Source: Phytohabitans maris
Lineage (GTDB): Bacteria > Actinomycetota > Actinomycetes > Mycobacteriales > Micromonosporaceae
Direction: 5' to 3'
Assembly (NCBI RefSeq): GCF_031085175.1
Contig: NZ_JAVHUY010000032.1
Coordinates: 1-64,000 of the forward strand
Length of the DNA: 64,000 bases
Positions 17,013-25,430 of the stretch are shown here, piece by piece (position 1 is the first letter of the stretch; each line of letters starts with the position of its first letter). The notes beneath the pieces were generated by a model. It was not told the origin of the DNA, made no database searches, and worked only from the letters and a program-made list of their open reading frames with translations. The position numbers were made by a program, and so were the translations under genes.

Positions 17013-17516
17013 CGCGCGAGCGTACCGGGCGGGCGTTCCGCAGCTCGTACCGGCTCTGGGTCCGCAGTGCCCTGTGGGTGCCAGGTCACGGCGGGTATCT
17101 GGTAGAACCGCGTCGATACGCCCCGCAGTCGTCATCGATGGGCCGCGTCGGCTCGAAACCAGTGGTGCTGATGTGACGTGAGCTGGGTAAAGTGCCGGTT
17201 GAGGGTTACTCCGCGTGGCCTCGCGCCAGGTTGTGAGCGTCCGTAGGTGGTTGCGGAGCGTGGCGTGAATCCGACGGAACGTTACAGATCCGCCTGAATA
17301 GGCTCAGTGTGGTGCAAGGGACGTTTTAACCTTCCTTTCCAGGGCGAACTCTCCCTACCGTGTCCGTGGGCGACGCGGAGGGAGGGCGGCCATGCGAAAC
17401 AACTGGGACTGGGGCTGACATATCACGGGGCTGTCGATCTCACTCACTGCTGCGGTAACCTGACCGAATGTCGACCGGTCGATGGAAACCTTCCACAGTG
17501 GAGAGAGCGGGCCGAC
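17013..17516. promoter_or_regulatory. Divergent regulatory gap with a possible 8-residue leader ORF
   Basis: A 504-base gap between the divergent TetR and GGDEF-EAL genes. At 17392-17418 an ATG with GGAGGGAGGGCGG just upstream opens a tiny frame, MRNNWDWG, that ends in TGA 98 bases before the large gene. It has two Trp codons among eight. I found no c-di-GMP riboswitch signature. Nothing else in the gap reads as a gene. Confidence 0.35.
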
Positions 17517-20006
17517 GTGCGGAAGGGTGAGACCGGGCAGCTGCGGCTGTTGACCGGTCTCGTCCTGTTTCTGGCCGCCGGGTGCGTGACCTGGGCGGCC
17601 ACCCACCTGGTCGCGCCGTCACCGGCCGAGTGGCTCTACCTCGTCATCGCCGTCGGCCTCGTCATCGTCGCCACCGCGTGTTCCGCGCCGGTGCAGATCC
17701 GCAGCCAGATGCGGTTTACCGCCACCTCGGCCGCGGTGCTCGTGCTCGCCGTGATCCTGCCACCGGCCTGGGCCATCCTCTGCGCGGCCACCGGCGTCAC
17801 CGCCGGCCGGCTCGCCGCCCGGCACGCCGGTGTCTCGTTTCACAAGGCCCTGCACAACAGCGGCAAGGACGTCCTGGCCGCCACCGCCGCGTCGTACGCG
17901 GCGTGGCTGGCCGGTGTCCGGCCCGGCGTCGAGGGCGAGCTGCTCACCCAGGGCTGGGTCACGTACGTGGTGGCGCTGTCGCTGGCCGCCGCCGCGTTCG
18001 CCGCGGTCGAGGAGATCGTCATGCCGGCCACGCTGGTGCTCGCCACCGGCCGGTCGTGGGGCCAGATCTGGCGCACCGACTGGGACGTGCGGCTCGCCGT
18101 CAACCTCGCGAGCATCCTGCTCGCCGGCGCCGCCCTCGGCCTGCTCGCGCTCGACCCCCGGCTCATGATCGCGATACCCCTGGCCCAGCTCGTCCTCTAC
18201 CTGCTCTACATGCACCGCCTGCACCTGCGCGCCGAGCGCACCACCTGGGAGCAGCTCGCCGCCGCCACCGACGCGCTCAACGGCGTCGACCTCACCGGCG
18301 TGCTGCACACCGCCGCCCGGGGCGCCGTGGCGGTCTTCAACGCCCGGCAGGCGCAGGTCGAGCTCTGGGACGTCGAGCCCTGCCGGCTGGTCCGCGCCGA
18401 CGCCACCCGCGTGCTGTACGACGGCCCCTCCAGCCAGGCGCCGCCGCCGGCCGAGCTGACCGCCAGCCGCTTCCTCGGCGGGCGCGACGGCAGCGCGATC
18501 GGGGTGCTGCGGCTCGCCCTGCCGGCGACCACCGGCGGCATCCACGGGCGGGAGGAGAGCACGCTGCGGGCCTTCGGCGCCTCGCTGACCACCGCGATCC
18601 TCAACGCCCGGGCGTACGCGGAGCTGACCGAGGAGCGCGACCGGCACGCCGAGGACGCCCGCCACGACCCGCTCACCGGCCTCGCCAACCGGCGCGCCCT
18701 GCTCGACCGCCTCGGCGCGGCGCCGGAGCAGCCGGCCAGCGGCACCCGCGCGCTCGCGCTGGTCGACCTCAACCGGTTCAAGGAGGTCAACGACACGCTC
18801 GGCCACGCCTTCGGCGACCAGCTCCTGGTCGAGCTGGGTGGCCGGCTGCACGCGGCGGCCGACGAGAACGGCGCGGTGGTGGCCCGGCTGGGCGGCGACG
18901 AGTTCGCGATCGTGCTCGACAACCTGCCCGCACCGGCCACCGCGATCCACCGCGCCCGCCGCATCCTCGACTGCCTGCGCGATCCGGTCGCCCTCGCCGG
19001 CATGCAGGTCACCGTGCAGGCCAGCGCCGGCATCGCCCTCGCCGGACCGGGCGTGGCCGCCGGCGAGCTGCTGCGCCGCGCCGACGTCGCGATGTACCAG
19101 GCCAAGCGCGCCGGTGTGTCCATCGTGGACTACCAGCACGGCCGGGACACCGCCGACCACCGGCAGCTCTCCCTCGGCGGCGAGCTGGCCCGCGCGGTGG
19201 AGGAGGGCGAGTTCACCGTCCGCTTCCAGCCGATCGTCGACCTGGGCAGCGGCGAGGCGGTCGCGGCCGAGGCGCTCACCCGCTGGCAGCACCCCCGCCA
19301 CGGCGTGCTGCTGCCCAAGCAGTGGCTCCCGATCGTGGAGCGCTCCGACCTGCTCGGCGCGTTCACCGCCCGGGTGCTCCGCCAGGCGCTGCTCGGCCTG
19401 CGCGAGTGGAAGGCGGCCGGCTTCGACCTGACCGTCGCGCTCAACGTGTCACCGCACAGCCTGCTCGACCCCGCGTTCCCGGCGATGGTCCTCGACGAGC
19501 TGCGCGCCCGCCGCCTCGACCCGGGCTCGCTGATGCTGGAGCTGGCCGAGACTACCTCGGTGGGGCAGCTCCAGGCCGTCGAGCGGGTGCTGACCACCCT
19601 GCGTTCGGCCGGCGTTCGGCTGGCGCTGGACGACTTCGGCACCGGCCACTCGTCGCTCTCCGTCGTCTCCGAGGTCGCGGTCCACGAGCTGAAGATCGAC
19701 CGTACCTTCGTCGCCGCGATGCGCACCTCGGCCCAGGCGGCCGCCGCCGTCCGCTCCACGGTCGAGCTGGGCCGCTCGCTCGGCCTGGCGCTGGTCGCCG
19801 AGGGCGTGGAGACCGCCGACCAGCGCCAGGCGCTGTGGGAGCTGGGCTGCACGGCCGGCCAGGGCCACCTCTTCGGCCGCCCGATGAAGGCCGGCGAGCT
19901 CCTGGAAGCCCTGCGCGACGGCGCCGACGGCGTACGCGGCTCCCTCGCCGCCAGCCTCCACCCCGGCGCCACGGTGATCGCCCTCCGAAACCGCCCACCC
20001 GCCTGA
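17517..20006 (+). CDS. Membrane GGDEF-EAL protein (c-di-GMP synthesis and breakdown)
   Basis: An 829-residue protein. The first 200 residues are hydrophobic, with about six membrane spans, like a MASE-type sensor. A weak GAF-like stretch follows (about 210-365). The GGDEF domain has the intact RLGGDEFAIVLD (459-463 GGDEF) but no RxxD inhibitory site five residues before it. The EAL domain has E585-A-L, LALDDFGTGHSSLSV, ELKIDRTFV and AEGVETADQ, all intact, so both activities are possible. The architecture is common in actinomycetes. Of several in-frame starts I chose the GTG at 17517 preceded by GGAGAGAG, since the preceding 70 residues look non-coding. Confidence 0.92.
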   Translation: MRKGETGQLRLLTGLVLFLAAGCVTWAATHLVAPSPAEWLYLVIAVGLVIVATACSAPVQIRSQMRFTATSAAVLVLAVILPPAWAILCAATGVTAGRLAARHAGVSFHKALHNSGKDVLAATAASYAAWLAGVRPGVEGELLTQGWVTYVVALSLAAAAFAAVEEIVMPATLVLATGRSWGQIWRTDWDVRLAVNLASILLAGAALGLLALDPRLMIAIPLAQLVLYLLYMHRLHLRAERTTWEQLAAATDALNGVDLTGVLHTAARGAVAVFNARQAQVELWDVEPCRLVRADATRVLYDGPSSQAPPPAELTASRFLGGRDGSAIGVLRLALPATTGGIHGREESTLRAFGASLTTAILNARAYAELTEERDRHAEDARHDPLTGLANRRALLDRLGAAPEQPASGTRALALVDLNRFKEVNDTLGHAFGDQLLVELGGRLHAAADENGAVVARLGGDEFAIVLDNLPAPATAIHRARRILDCLRDPVALAGMQVTVQASAGIALAGPGVAAGELLRRADVAMYQAKRAGVSIVDYQHGRDTADHRQLSLGGELARAVEEGEFTVRFQPIVDLGSGEAVAAEALTRWQHPRHGVLLPKQWLPIVERSDLLGAFTARVLRQALLGLREWKAAGFDLTVALNVSPHSLLDPAFPAMVLDELRARRLDPGSLMLELAETTSVGQLQAVERVLTTLRSAGVRLALDDFGTGHSSLSVVSEVAVHELKIDRTFVAAMRTSAQAAAAVRSTVELGRSLGLALVAEGVETADQRQALWELGCTAGQGHLFGRPMKAGELLEALRDGADGVRGSLAASLHPGATVIALRNRPPA

Positions 20007-20021
20007 CCCGACTCGCCCGCC

Positions 20022-20092
20022 GCTTGATCGTTCGCCCGTTCTCCGCGTGAAACGCCGTGGAGAGCGTGGTTTTCGGGCGAACGATCAAGCGG
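20022..20092. repeat. Family 2 palindrome (GATCGTTCGCCCG), left copy
   Basis: A hairpin with outer arms CTTGATCGTTCGCCCG and CGGGCGAACGATCAAG. It separates the convergent GGDEF-EAL and DUF559 genes. Its right arm contains the stop codon of the DUF559 gene (TGA of TTGATCG read leftwards). A second copy at 21113-21178 lies on the other side of that gene. Confidence 0.85.
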
Positions 20093-21002
20093 CTCGTCGG
20101 CGGGCAGCGGCGAGGACTTCCAGGACCTCCCGCCGTACCGCATCCGGCTCGCGAAACAGCCGGCGGTGGGTAAACCGGACCACCTGGATGCCGAGCGCTG
20201 CCAGCGCGGCGTCCCGTCGCAGGTCCGCCTCGCGCCGCTCGGGCGCCGCGTGCCACGCCGCGCCGTCCAGTTCGAAGTCGACGCGCTCCCTCGGCGCCCA
20301 CACGTCGAGATAGCACGCCCGACCGTCGACGCGCACCGCCACCTGGCGTTCGAACCGCGGCATGCCCGGCCCGGTGAACACCTGGTCGTGGCCCCAGATC
20401 TCCAGCGGGCTGTGACAGCCGCTGGCCAGCCGGTCCAGCAGCGCTCGGATCCCGGCGCGGTCGGCGAGCCGGGGTACGGCCTCCAGCGCCGCCAAGACCC
20501 TTTCCGGCGTGGTCCACCGCTCGCGGACGGCCTTGATCAGCGGTGCGGGTCGCTCCTCCCGCCGGAGCAGCGGCCACGCGTCGACCAGTGTGGTCTCCAG
20601 GCGCGTGACCGGCAGTCCGGACCGCGTGACCACGTCCGGCGGCTCGATCCGCAGGCCCCTGCGTTGGTGCACCACCACTGGCGGGTGCGAACGCAGCCGG
20701 ACGTCGAAGGGGACGCGGAGATGCACGGGCTCGTCCCGATCCGCGGGGCGCAGCCCCCACACGTCCAGAGCGGTGGTGTGGCTGAGCGTCCCGCGGCCCC
20801 CGGCGTACCGGACGGCGGCGCGCCGGAGCACGGCGGGCTGGTCGGCGAGGGCGGCCTCGGCGTACACGCCGGGCAGGAGCCGGTGCACGTGACCGGAGCG
20901 CACGGCCCACTCCAGCGCCCGGATCGAGACGACCTGGTCCACCTCGTTCCGTCCCGCCACACCATGGCCGTGGGCGAGCAGGGCTCGCAGCGTCGCGTTC
21001 AT
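20085..21002 (-). CDS. AbiEi-like N-terminal domain and DUF559 endonuclease-like domain protein
   Basis: A 305-residue protein. The first 90 residues (VVSIRALEWAVRSGHVHRLLPGVYAEA) match the winged-helix domain of AbiEi-type antitoxins, and the middle resembles the AbiEi core. The last 110 residues form a DUF559/Vsr-like PD-(D/E)xK domain: RACYLDVWAPRERVDFELDG with a D-x(n)-E-x-D arrangement and DLRRDAALAALGIQVVRFTHRRLF. This combination is frequent as a stand-alone gene in actinobacteria, often many copies per genome. No AbiEii toxin gene is adjacent, so it is an orphan. It is bracketed by two family 2 palindromes. Confidence 0.85.
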   Translation of the reverse strand: MNATLRALLAHGHGVAGRNEVDQVVSIRALEWAVRSGHVHRLLPGVYAEAALADQPAVLRRAAVRYAGGRGTLSHTTALDVWGLRPADRDEPVHLRVPFDVRLRSHPPVVVHQRRGLRIEPPDVVTRSGLPVTRLETTLVDAWPLLRREERPAPLIKAVRERWTTPERVLAALEAVPRLADRAGIRALLDRLASGCHSPLEIWGHDQVFTGPGMPRFERQVAVRVDGRACYLDVWAPRERVDFELDGAAWHAAPERREADLRRDAALAALGIQVVRFTHRRLFREPDAVRREVLEVLAAARRRAA

Positions 21003-21112
21003 GCCGCGATGCTCGCCCATCCGGCCGGCGCGCTCGACGCGCCGATCGTCGATCTGTGGACGGCGGTCGACGCTGTGGAAAGCCACCGCGACGGCGACGG
21101 ATCTGCTATGGC

Positions 21113-21178
21113 GCTCGATCGTTCGCCCGAAAACCACGCTCCGGGCGGCGTTTCCCGCGGAAAGCGGGCGAACGATCA
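21113..21178. repeat. Family 2 palindrome, right copy
   Basis: The same GATCGTTCGCCCG hairpin as at 20022-20092, with a longer inner loop. Its right arm overlaps the TGA stop of the TPP enzyme gene (21176-21178), which ends in TGATCGTTCGCC read leftwards. It lies between the start of the DUF559 gene and the end of the TPP enzyme gene. Confidence 0.85.
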
Positions 21179-22783
21179 GTGGCCGCGGAAGGCTTCCTCG
21201 AGCCACCACGACGGCTCGTGCGACGTCACCTTGGCGTCCACGACCAGAGGGGTGTCGCGCGGGCCGGCGAGCCACTCGCGTACCCCATCCAGGTCTTCCG
21301 GGGTGCGGACGGTGAGTGACGCGCAGCCGAAGCCGCGCGCGGTGGCGGCCAGGTCCGTGTCCGGAAACGTGACCGTGTCGAGCGGGTGGCCGTGCGGGCC
21401 GAAGTGGTGGACCTCGGCGCCGTAGGCGGCGTCGTCGTAGACGACGACCAGCAGGGGGAGGCCCAGCCGGACGGCGGTGGTGAGCTCGGCCACCGACATC
21501 AGGAAGCCGCCGTCGCCGAGCGCGGCCACCGTGAGGCGGTCGGGGCGGGCGACCGCGGCGCCCAGCGCGGAGGCGAGGCCGAGCCCGATCGACTGGAACG
21601 CCTGGGTGAAGCAGAAGCCGGCCGCGTCCGGCACCGAGAGGTACATCGACGGGTAGCCCATGAAGTTGCCCGAGTCGACGACCACCGTGCGCTGCGCCGG
21701 GAGCAGGTCGTCGAGCGCGGCGCTCAGCGTGCGCGGGTCGACGCGGCCGCCGCCGGTCGCGTCCTCGTACGGCACGTCGCGCCACCGCCCCGCCGCGGCG
21801 ATCCGGGCCCGCAGCGACGCGGTGCGCCAGCCCTCGTCGCGGCCGAGGCCGGCGGCGCAGGCGCGGGCGACCTCGACCACGTCGCCGGTCACCGCCACGT
21901 CGACCGGGCGGTGGCGACCCAGCGCGGCCGGGTCGAGGTCGACCTGGGCGACCGTGGTGCCGGGGCGGATCAGGCGGCCGTGCCGGGTGGTCCACATGTT
22001 GAGCGCGCAGCCCCAGGCGACGACGAGGTCGGCACCGCCGATCAGCTCGGCGGCGAGCGGGGTGGCGAAGCCGCCGGAGACGTCCAGGTACCAGGGGTCG
22101 CCGGCGAAGAGGCCGCGGGCGGCGGCGGAGACGGCCAGGAGCGCGCCGCGGCGGTCGGCGAGCGCGGCGATCGCGGTGCGGGCGGCCGCGCCCCGGCGGG
22201 CGGCGCCCCGGCCGGCGACGAAGACCGGGCGCCGGGCGGCCCCGAGAGCGTCCACAAGGGACCCGACGTCGGGGGTGGCGGTCGGGGGCGGCGGCGCGCC
22301 GGGCGCCGGTGGGCCGGCCGGCTGGGCCTGGACGTCCAGCGGGAGGCCCAACACCACCGTCCGGCCGGCGGCGCAGGCCCGCGCCACGTCCGCGTACACG
22401 GAGGCAGCCGCCACCCGGTGGAAGGCCGCGCCCACCGACCCGGCCAGGGCGGGCAGGTCGACGTGGAAGTTGGAGTGCGGGCTCGTCGCCTCCGGGGCCA
22501 GGACCACCAACGGGGTACGGCTCTTCGCCGCCTCGGCGACCCCGGTCAGCGCGTTGGTCACGCCCGGGCCCTGGTGCACGGTGAGCACGCCGAGGCGGCC
22601 GGAGACCCGGGCGTACCCGTCGGCCATGCTCGCCGCGCCACCCTCGTGGGCCGCGGCGTGGAAGCGGGCGCCGGCGGCGACGAGCGCGTTCGTGACGTGG
22701 AAGTTGCCGCTGCCGACCACGCCGAAGACGTCCCGCACGCCGTGGGCGGCCAGGGCCTGAGCGACGGCGGAGGCGACGTTCAC
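21176..22783 (-). CDS. Thiamine pyrophosphate-dependent enzyme, acetolactate synthase-like
   Basis: A 535-residue ThDP enzyme with the three standard domains: PYR domain with the cofactor-activating glutamate in AAAHEGGAASMADGYAR, a central domain, and a PP domain with GDGGFLMSVAELTTAVRLGLPLLVVVYDD. The FMNL/FAD contacts of true acetolactate synthases are not evident, and the gene is not next to ilvN or ilvC, so a 2-oxo acid decarboxylase or carboligase of unknown substrate fits better. Its GTG start overlaps the stop of the upstream cyclase gene by four bases, so the two act together. Confidence 0.88.
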   Translation of the reverse strand: MNVASAVAQALAAHGVRDVFGVVGSGNFHVTNALVAAGARFHAAAHEGGAASMADGYARVSGRLGVLTVHQGPGVTNALTGVAEAAKSRTPLVVLAPEATSPHSNFHVDLPALAGSVGAAFHRVAAASVYADVARACAAGRTVVLGLPLDVQAQPAGPPAPGAPPPPTATPDVGSLVDALGAARRPVFVAGRGAARRGAAARTAIAALADRRGALLAVSAAARGLFAGDPWYLDVSGGFATPLAAELIGGADLVVAWGCALNMWTTRHGRLIRPGTTVAQVDLDPAALGRHRPVDVAVTGDVVEVARACAAGLGRDEGWRTASLRARIAAAGRWRDVPYEDATGGGRVDPRTLSAALDDLLPAQRTVVVDSGNFMGYPSMYLSVPDAAGFCFTQAFQSIGLGLASALGAAVARPDRLTVAALGDGGFLMSVAELTTAVRLGLPLLVVVYDDAAYGAEVHHFGPHGHPLDTVTFPDTDLAATARGFGCASLTVRTPEDLDGVREWLAGPRDTPLVVDAKVTSHEPSWWLEEAFRGH

Positions 22784-23541
22784 CGCTCGACCAGCGCCAG
22801 CACCCGGCACGGGCTGCCCGAACCGTCCACAATGGGCAGCGGCCCGGCCACCAGCACCGCGCCGGTGGGCGGCAGCAGGGCGAGGTTGCGCAGCTGGGTG
22901 AGGCCGTACTTGCCGGCGCCCAGCAGGTACGAGTGGCAGGGGAACGGCGGGTCGAACGAGTGCGCCGCCCCCGCGTCGGTCCCCACCGTCTCCACGCCCA
23001 CGCCGCGCACCGGCGCCTCCTCGGCCAGCCACTTGGCGCAGGCCACCGACATGCCCGGGGTGCGGCCCGCGTTGAGGTACGCCGTGTCGTCGTCGCTGCG
23101 CGCGTCCCACCCGGTGCGGACCAGCAGCCACCCGCCGGCCGGGAGCGGGCCGTGCTCCTCCTGCCACGCCTCGATGTCGGCGACCTCCAGCAGCGCGTCC
23201 GGGTCGTCGGCCACCCGCGCGGTGAAGTCGAGCACCACCGCCGGCGCGAGCAGGTCGCGGGCCGGGACGCGGGAGACATCCGGCAGGTCACGCCCGGTCA
23301 CCCAGTGGATCGGCGCGTCGAAGTGGGTGCCGGTGTGCTCACCGGTGGTGAAGTTGTTCCAGTACCAGGCGGGGCCCGCGTCGTCGTACCGGCTGATCTC
23401 GGCCAGCCCGAAGCGGCTGGTCTGCCCGAACTGCTCGGGCAGCGCGATGATCGGGGTCGCCGGGGAGAGCGGAGCGGTGAGGTCGACCACCTCGATCGTG
23501 CCGGCGTCGAGGGCGGCCACGAGGTCCGAGAGCAGCGTCAT
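22780..23541 (-). CDS. Cyclase family protein (kynurenine formamidase-like)
   Basis: A 253-residue metal-dependent hydrolase of the cyclase superfamily (PF04199). The metal motif H-x-G-T-H-x-D-x-P-x-H is present as EHTGTHFDAPIHW near residue 70, and DLTAPLSPATPI is the typical N-terminal strand. Relatives include KynB, polyketide cyclase-like and isatin hydrolases. No other kynurenine pathway gene is nearby. Coupled to the ThDP enzyme, it may open a ring or amide to give a 2-oxo acid for that enzyme; this is an inference. Confidence 0.9.
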   Translation of the reverse strand: MTLLSDLVAALDAGTIEVVDLTAPLSPATPIIALPEQFGQTSRFGLAEISRYDDAGPAWYWNNFTTGEHTGTHFDAPIHWVTGRDLPDVSRVPARDLLAPAVVLDFTARVADDPDALLEVADIEAWQEEHGPLPAGGWLLVRTGWDARSDDDTAYLNAGRTPGMSVACAKWLAEEAPVRGVGVETVGTDAGAAHSFDPPFPCHSYLLGAGKYGLTQLRNLALLPPTGAVLVAGPLPIVDGSGSPCRVLALVER

Positions 23542-23742
23542 GGGTGGACCGTAGAGTCACGGCGCTGGCCGGGCAAGAGCCCAGACCGGATCGCCCGCCC
23601 GCGGCCTGCCGGCCATGCTCTGTCCATATTGGACGGTAGGCTTCCCTTCCGCCCGTTTCCGCGCGAGATCGCGCTATCGACCGTGTGGGGTCGGCATCGG
23701 CCGGCCCCGACGTCGGCGTCACGCTCCGGCGAGCGATCCGGC

Positions 23743-23767
23743 GAGGTCCGGACCGTTGCTCCCGCGG
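23743..23767 (+). repeat. Solo end of the GGTCCGGACCGTTGC element
   Basis: GGTCCGGACCGTTGCTCCCG matches the left ends of the elements at 36846 and 56344. A right-end partner was not found within the following 400 bases, but a family 3 palindrome does follow at 24059, as in both complete elements. This looks like a decayed third copy. Confidence 0.65.
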
Positions 23768-23835
23768 CCCCGCCCTCCGCGTCGACTTCACCTCCTGAGG
23801 GCGCGGCCGCCGTCGCCAGTGGCCATTGTGGACCA

Positions 23836-24018
23836 GGGCCTGTTTCGAGAATCCTTGCCGGGCTGCGCCGGGCCCAGACGACGACCGGCGGCGCCGGCGA
23901 GCTTGCCGAGTCGCCGGCGCCGCGCGAGCATGAAGCCCGTACGGACGTGCCGGCGAGTCGGCTGGCTCGCAGCCTCCCTGGACCTCGGCTCGCCTCGACA
24001 ATCCGTTTGAAACAGGCC
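23836..24018. repeat. Inverted repeat with GGCCTGTTTC arms
   Basis: Arms GGGCCTGTTTCGAGAATCC and its imperfect complement (ATCCGTTTGAAACAGGCC) bracket about 150 bases of G+C-rich sequence that itself contains CCGGCGGCGCCGGCG-type symmetry. No coding frame is credible. It may be a small non-autonomous element or a decayed insertion sequence end pair. Confidence 0.6.
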
Positions 24019-24058
24019 GTAGCCCGTGATGCGGGCCTTCCGGATGCTGGGAAAGGAA

Positions 24059-24110
24059 CAGATCGTGGTACGTAGATGCCCCTGGAGGGGCAGGAAAGTA
24101 CCACGATCTG
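24059..24110. repeat. Family 3 palindrome (GATCGTGGTA...TACCACGATC)
   Basis: A hairpin with arms CAGATCGTGGTAC and GTACCACGATCTG and an inner GCCCCTGGAGGGGC stem. Related copies lie at 37098-37145 and 56597-56644. It has no adjacent stop codon here. Confidence 0.8.
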
Positions 24111-24234
24111 CTCCGCGGCACGGCTCGTGCTCAACCTGCGGCGCCGCCGCGAGAACGACGCGCTTGCGCGGCGCCGGCACGAGAACGGCGCGCCGGCGCG
24201 AGAACGGCGCGTCCGCGCGGCGCCGGCGCCCGGG

Positions 24235-25164
24235 TCAGGCGCTGGCGCAGGCGGTGCCGTTGACCGTGCAGGCGGTGGGGGCGATGTCGCGGCCCCACCG
24301 CTCGAACTGGACGCGCAGCGCCAGCTTGCCGCGGGCGGTGACCGGGGTGCGGCCGGTGAAGACGTAGGCGCCGCCGAGGCGGTCGAATTCGGGCGGGGGC
24401 GCGCCGTCGACCCAGAAGGTCTGCAGGCGCCCCACGCCGCGCGGGAACTCCAGCCGCACCGTCCACTCGCGCTGGTTGGCGGCGGGGTTGGTGACCAGCA
24501 CCTGGCCGATGAAGCCGTCGCGGTAGGTGTCGACCAGCGAGTAGCGGCCGGTCACCGGGGGCGGTGCCGGGGGAGGCGGCGGCGTGGTGCGGGGCTTGGC
24601 GGTGGTGGGTCTGGCGGATGGGGACAGCGGCGGCAGCGTGTTGGGCGGCGGCGGGGGCGAGGGCGCGCGGGTCGTGGTGGCGACGGCGGGCGTGTAGTCG
24701 GCGACCGGCGGGGTCCAGGCGTAGTCGATGGAGGCGCGCGGGGCCGGGCCGGCGCCGGAGCCGCGGGTGACCGCGACCGCCGCGATGATGACCAGGGCCA
24801 CCGTCACGCCGAGCGCGGTCGGTGCCCAGAGCAGCAGCACCTCGGACGCGCTGGGCCGGCGGAGGCCGAAGGGCGCGGCGCGGCGCGGCACCGGTCCGCC
24901 GGGCGGTGAGGTGGGGCTGGCGGGCAGGGTGCGGCGCGGCACCGGGCCGGCGGGTGGCGAGGTGGGGCTGGCGGGTAGGGCGCGGCGCGGCACCGGGCCG
25001 GCGGGTGGCGAGGTGGGGCTGGCGGGTAGGGCGCGGCGCGGCACCGGGCCGGCGGGCGGTGAGGTGGGGCTGGCGGGTAGGGCGCGGCGCCGGCCGGGCT
25101 CGACGGTGGGCGCGTCAGCCGGCCTCGCGGGGCGGGGGCCAGGGTGGTCCGGGCGGCTGGGCAC
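24235..25164 (-). CDS. Membrane protein with CBM2-like extracellular domain
   Basis: A 309-residue protein. The cytoplasmic N-terminus carries four tandem 17-residue repeats (RRALPASPTSPPAGPVP), then one transmembrane helix (LLLWAPTALGVTVALVIIAAVAV, about 110-132), a Pro/Thr-rich linker, and a C-terminal domain of about 105 residues resembling cellulose-binding CBM2 (YSLVDTYRDGFIGQVLVTNPA...W...C-x5-C). The domain ends with two cysteines rather than the usual N- and C-terminal pair. It probably holds the cell to polysaccharide or senses it. It diverges from the pectate lyase gene, sharing the intervening regulatory region. Start GTG at 25164. Confidence 0.8.
   Translation of the reverse strand: MPSRPDHPGPRPARPADAPTVEPGRRRALPASPTSPPAGPVPRRALPASPTSPPAGPVPRRALPASPTSPPAGPVPRRTLPASPTSPPGGPVPRRAAPFGLRRPSASEVLLLWAPTALGVTVALVIIAAVAVTRGSGAGPAPRASIDYAWTPPVADYTPAVATTTRAPSPPPPPNTLPPLSPSARPTTAKPRTTPPPPPAPPPVTGRYSLVDTYRDGFIGQVLVTNPAANQREWTVRLEFPRGVGRLQTFWVDGAPPPEFDRLGGAYVFTGRTPVTARGKLALRVQFERWGRDIAPTACTVNGTACASA
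24893..25096. repeat. Four tandem 51-base coding repeats
   Basis: Within the CBM2-like gene a 51-base unit is repeated four times with few differences, encoding the 17-residue repeat before the membrane helix. The near-identity of the copies at DNA level points to recent expansion by slippage or recombination; copy number may vary between strains. Confidence 0.85.
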
Positions 25165-25286
25165 TCAGTCTCCCTGCGGGCGGCACGGCGGGGTCGCCCG
25201 AGTGGGGGCCGGGCGGAGGGGGTCCGGCGGTGCCGCCGGCGCGGCCAAAGCCTAACCCTTTCGGGCGCAAACCGGCATCCCCTCGG

Positions 25287-25338
25287 TTGACAGAATTCAT
25301 GGGCATCTATACGGTAAGGAACTGGAAAGCGTTTTCCT
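25287..25338 (+). promoter_or_regulatory. Pectate lyase promoter with LacI-type operator
   Basis: TTGACA at 25287-25292 is a consensus -35 box; TACGGT at 25310-25315, 17 bases later, fits the actinomycete -10 pattern. Immediately downstream, 25324-25337 reads GGAAAGCGTTTTCC, an inverted repeat with central CG as bound by LacI-family repressors. It overlaps the expected transcription start, the ideal position for repression. The lyase start codon is about 110 bases downstream. Sugar-controlled expression is inferred. Confidence 0.6.
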
Positions 25339-25430
25339 GTCTCCGGGCTACCGCTTGCCGCCGCGCCCGCCGGTGCTGATCTGCCTCGCTCCGGCCCGCC
25401 CGGCGCACCGTCCCCACGGGAGGTTCCCCC

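Larger units (their letters stand above)
23542..24234. other. Intergenic region of 693 bases filled with repeats
   Basis: I see no gene. The stretch holds the left end of a recurring mobile-element-like sequence (23743-23767), a long inverted repeat with arms GGCCTGTTTC / GAAACAGGCC (23836-24018) and a family 3 palindrome (24059-24110). From 24115 the sequence repeats CGAGAACGRCGCG units several times. It separates the cyclase promoter side from the 3' end of the CBM2-like gene. Confidence 0.7.

Noticed and set aside
17582-20050. A second long frame overlapping the GGDEF-EAL gene
   Set aside because: It is Arg/Pro/Ala-rich with no motif and overlaps a gene with intact GGDEF and EAL signatures.
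20085-21002. Complete AbiE toxin-antitoxin system
   Set aside because: Only the AbiEi-like half exists, fused to a DUF559 domain; no AbiEii nucleotidyltransferase gene is next to it.
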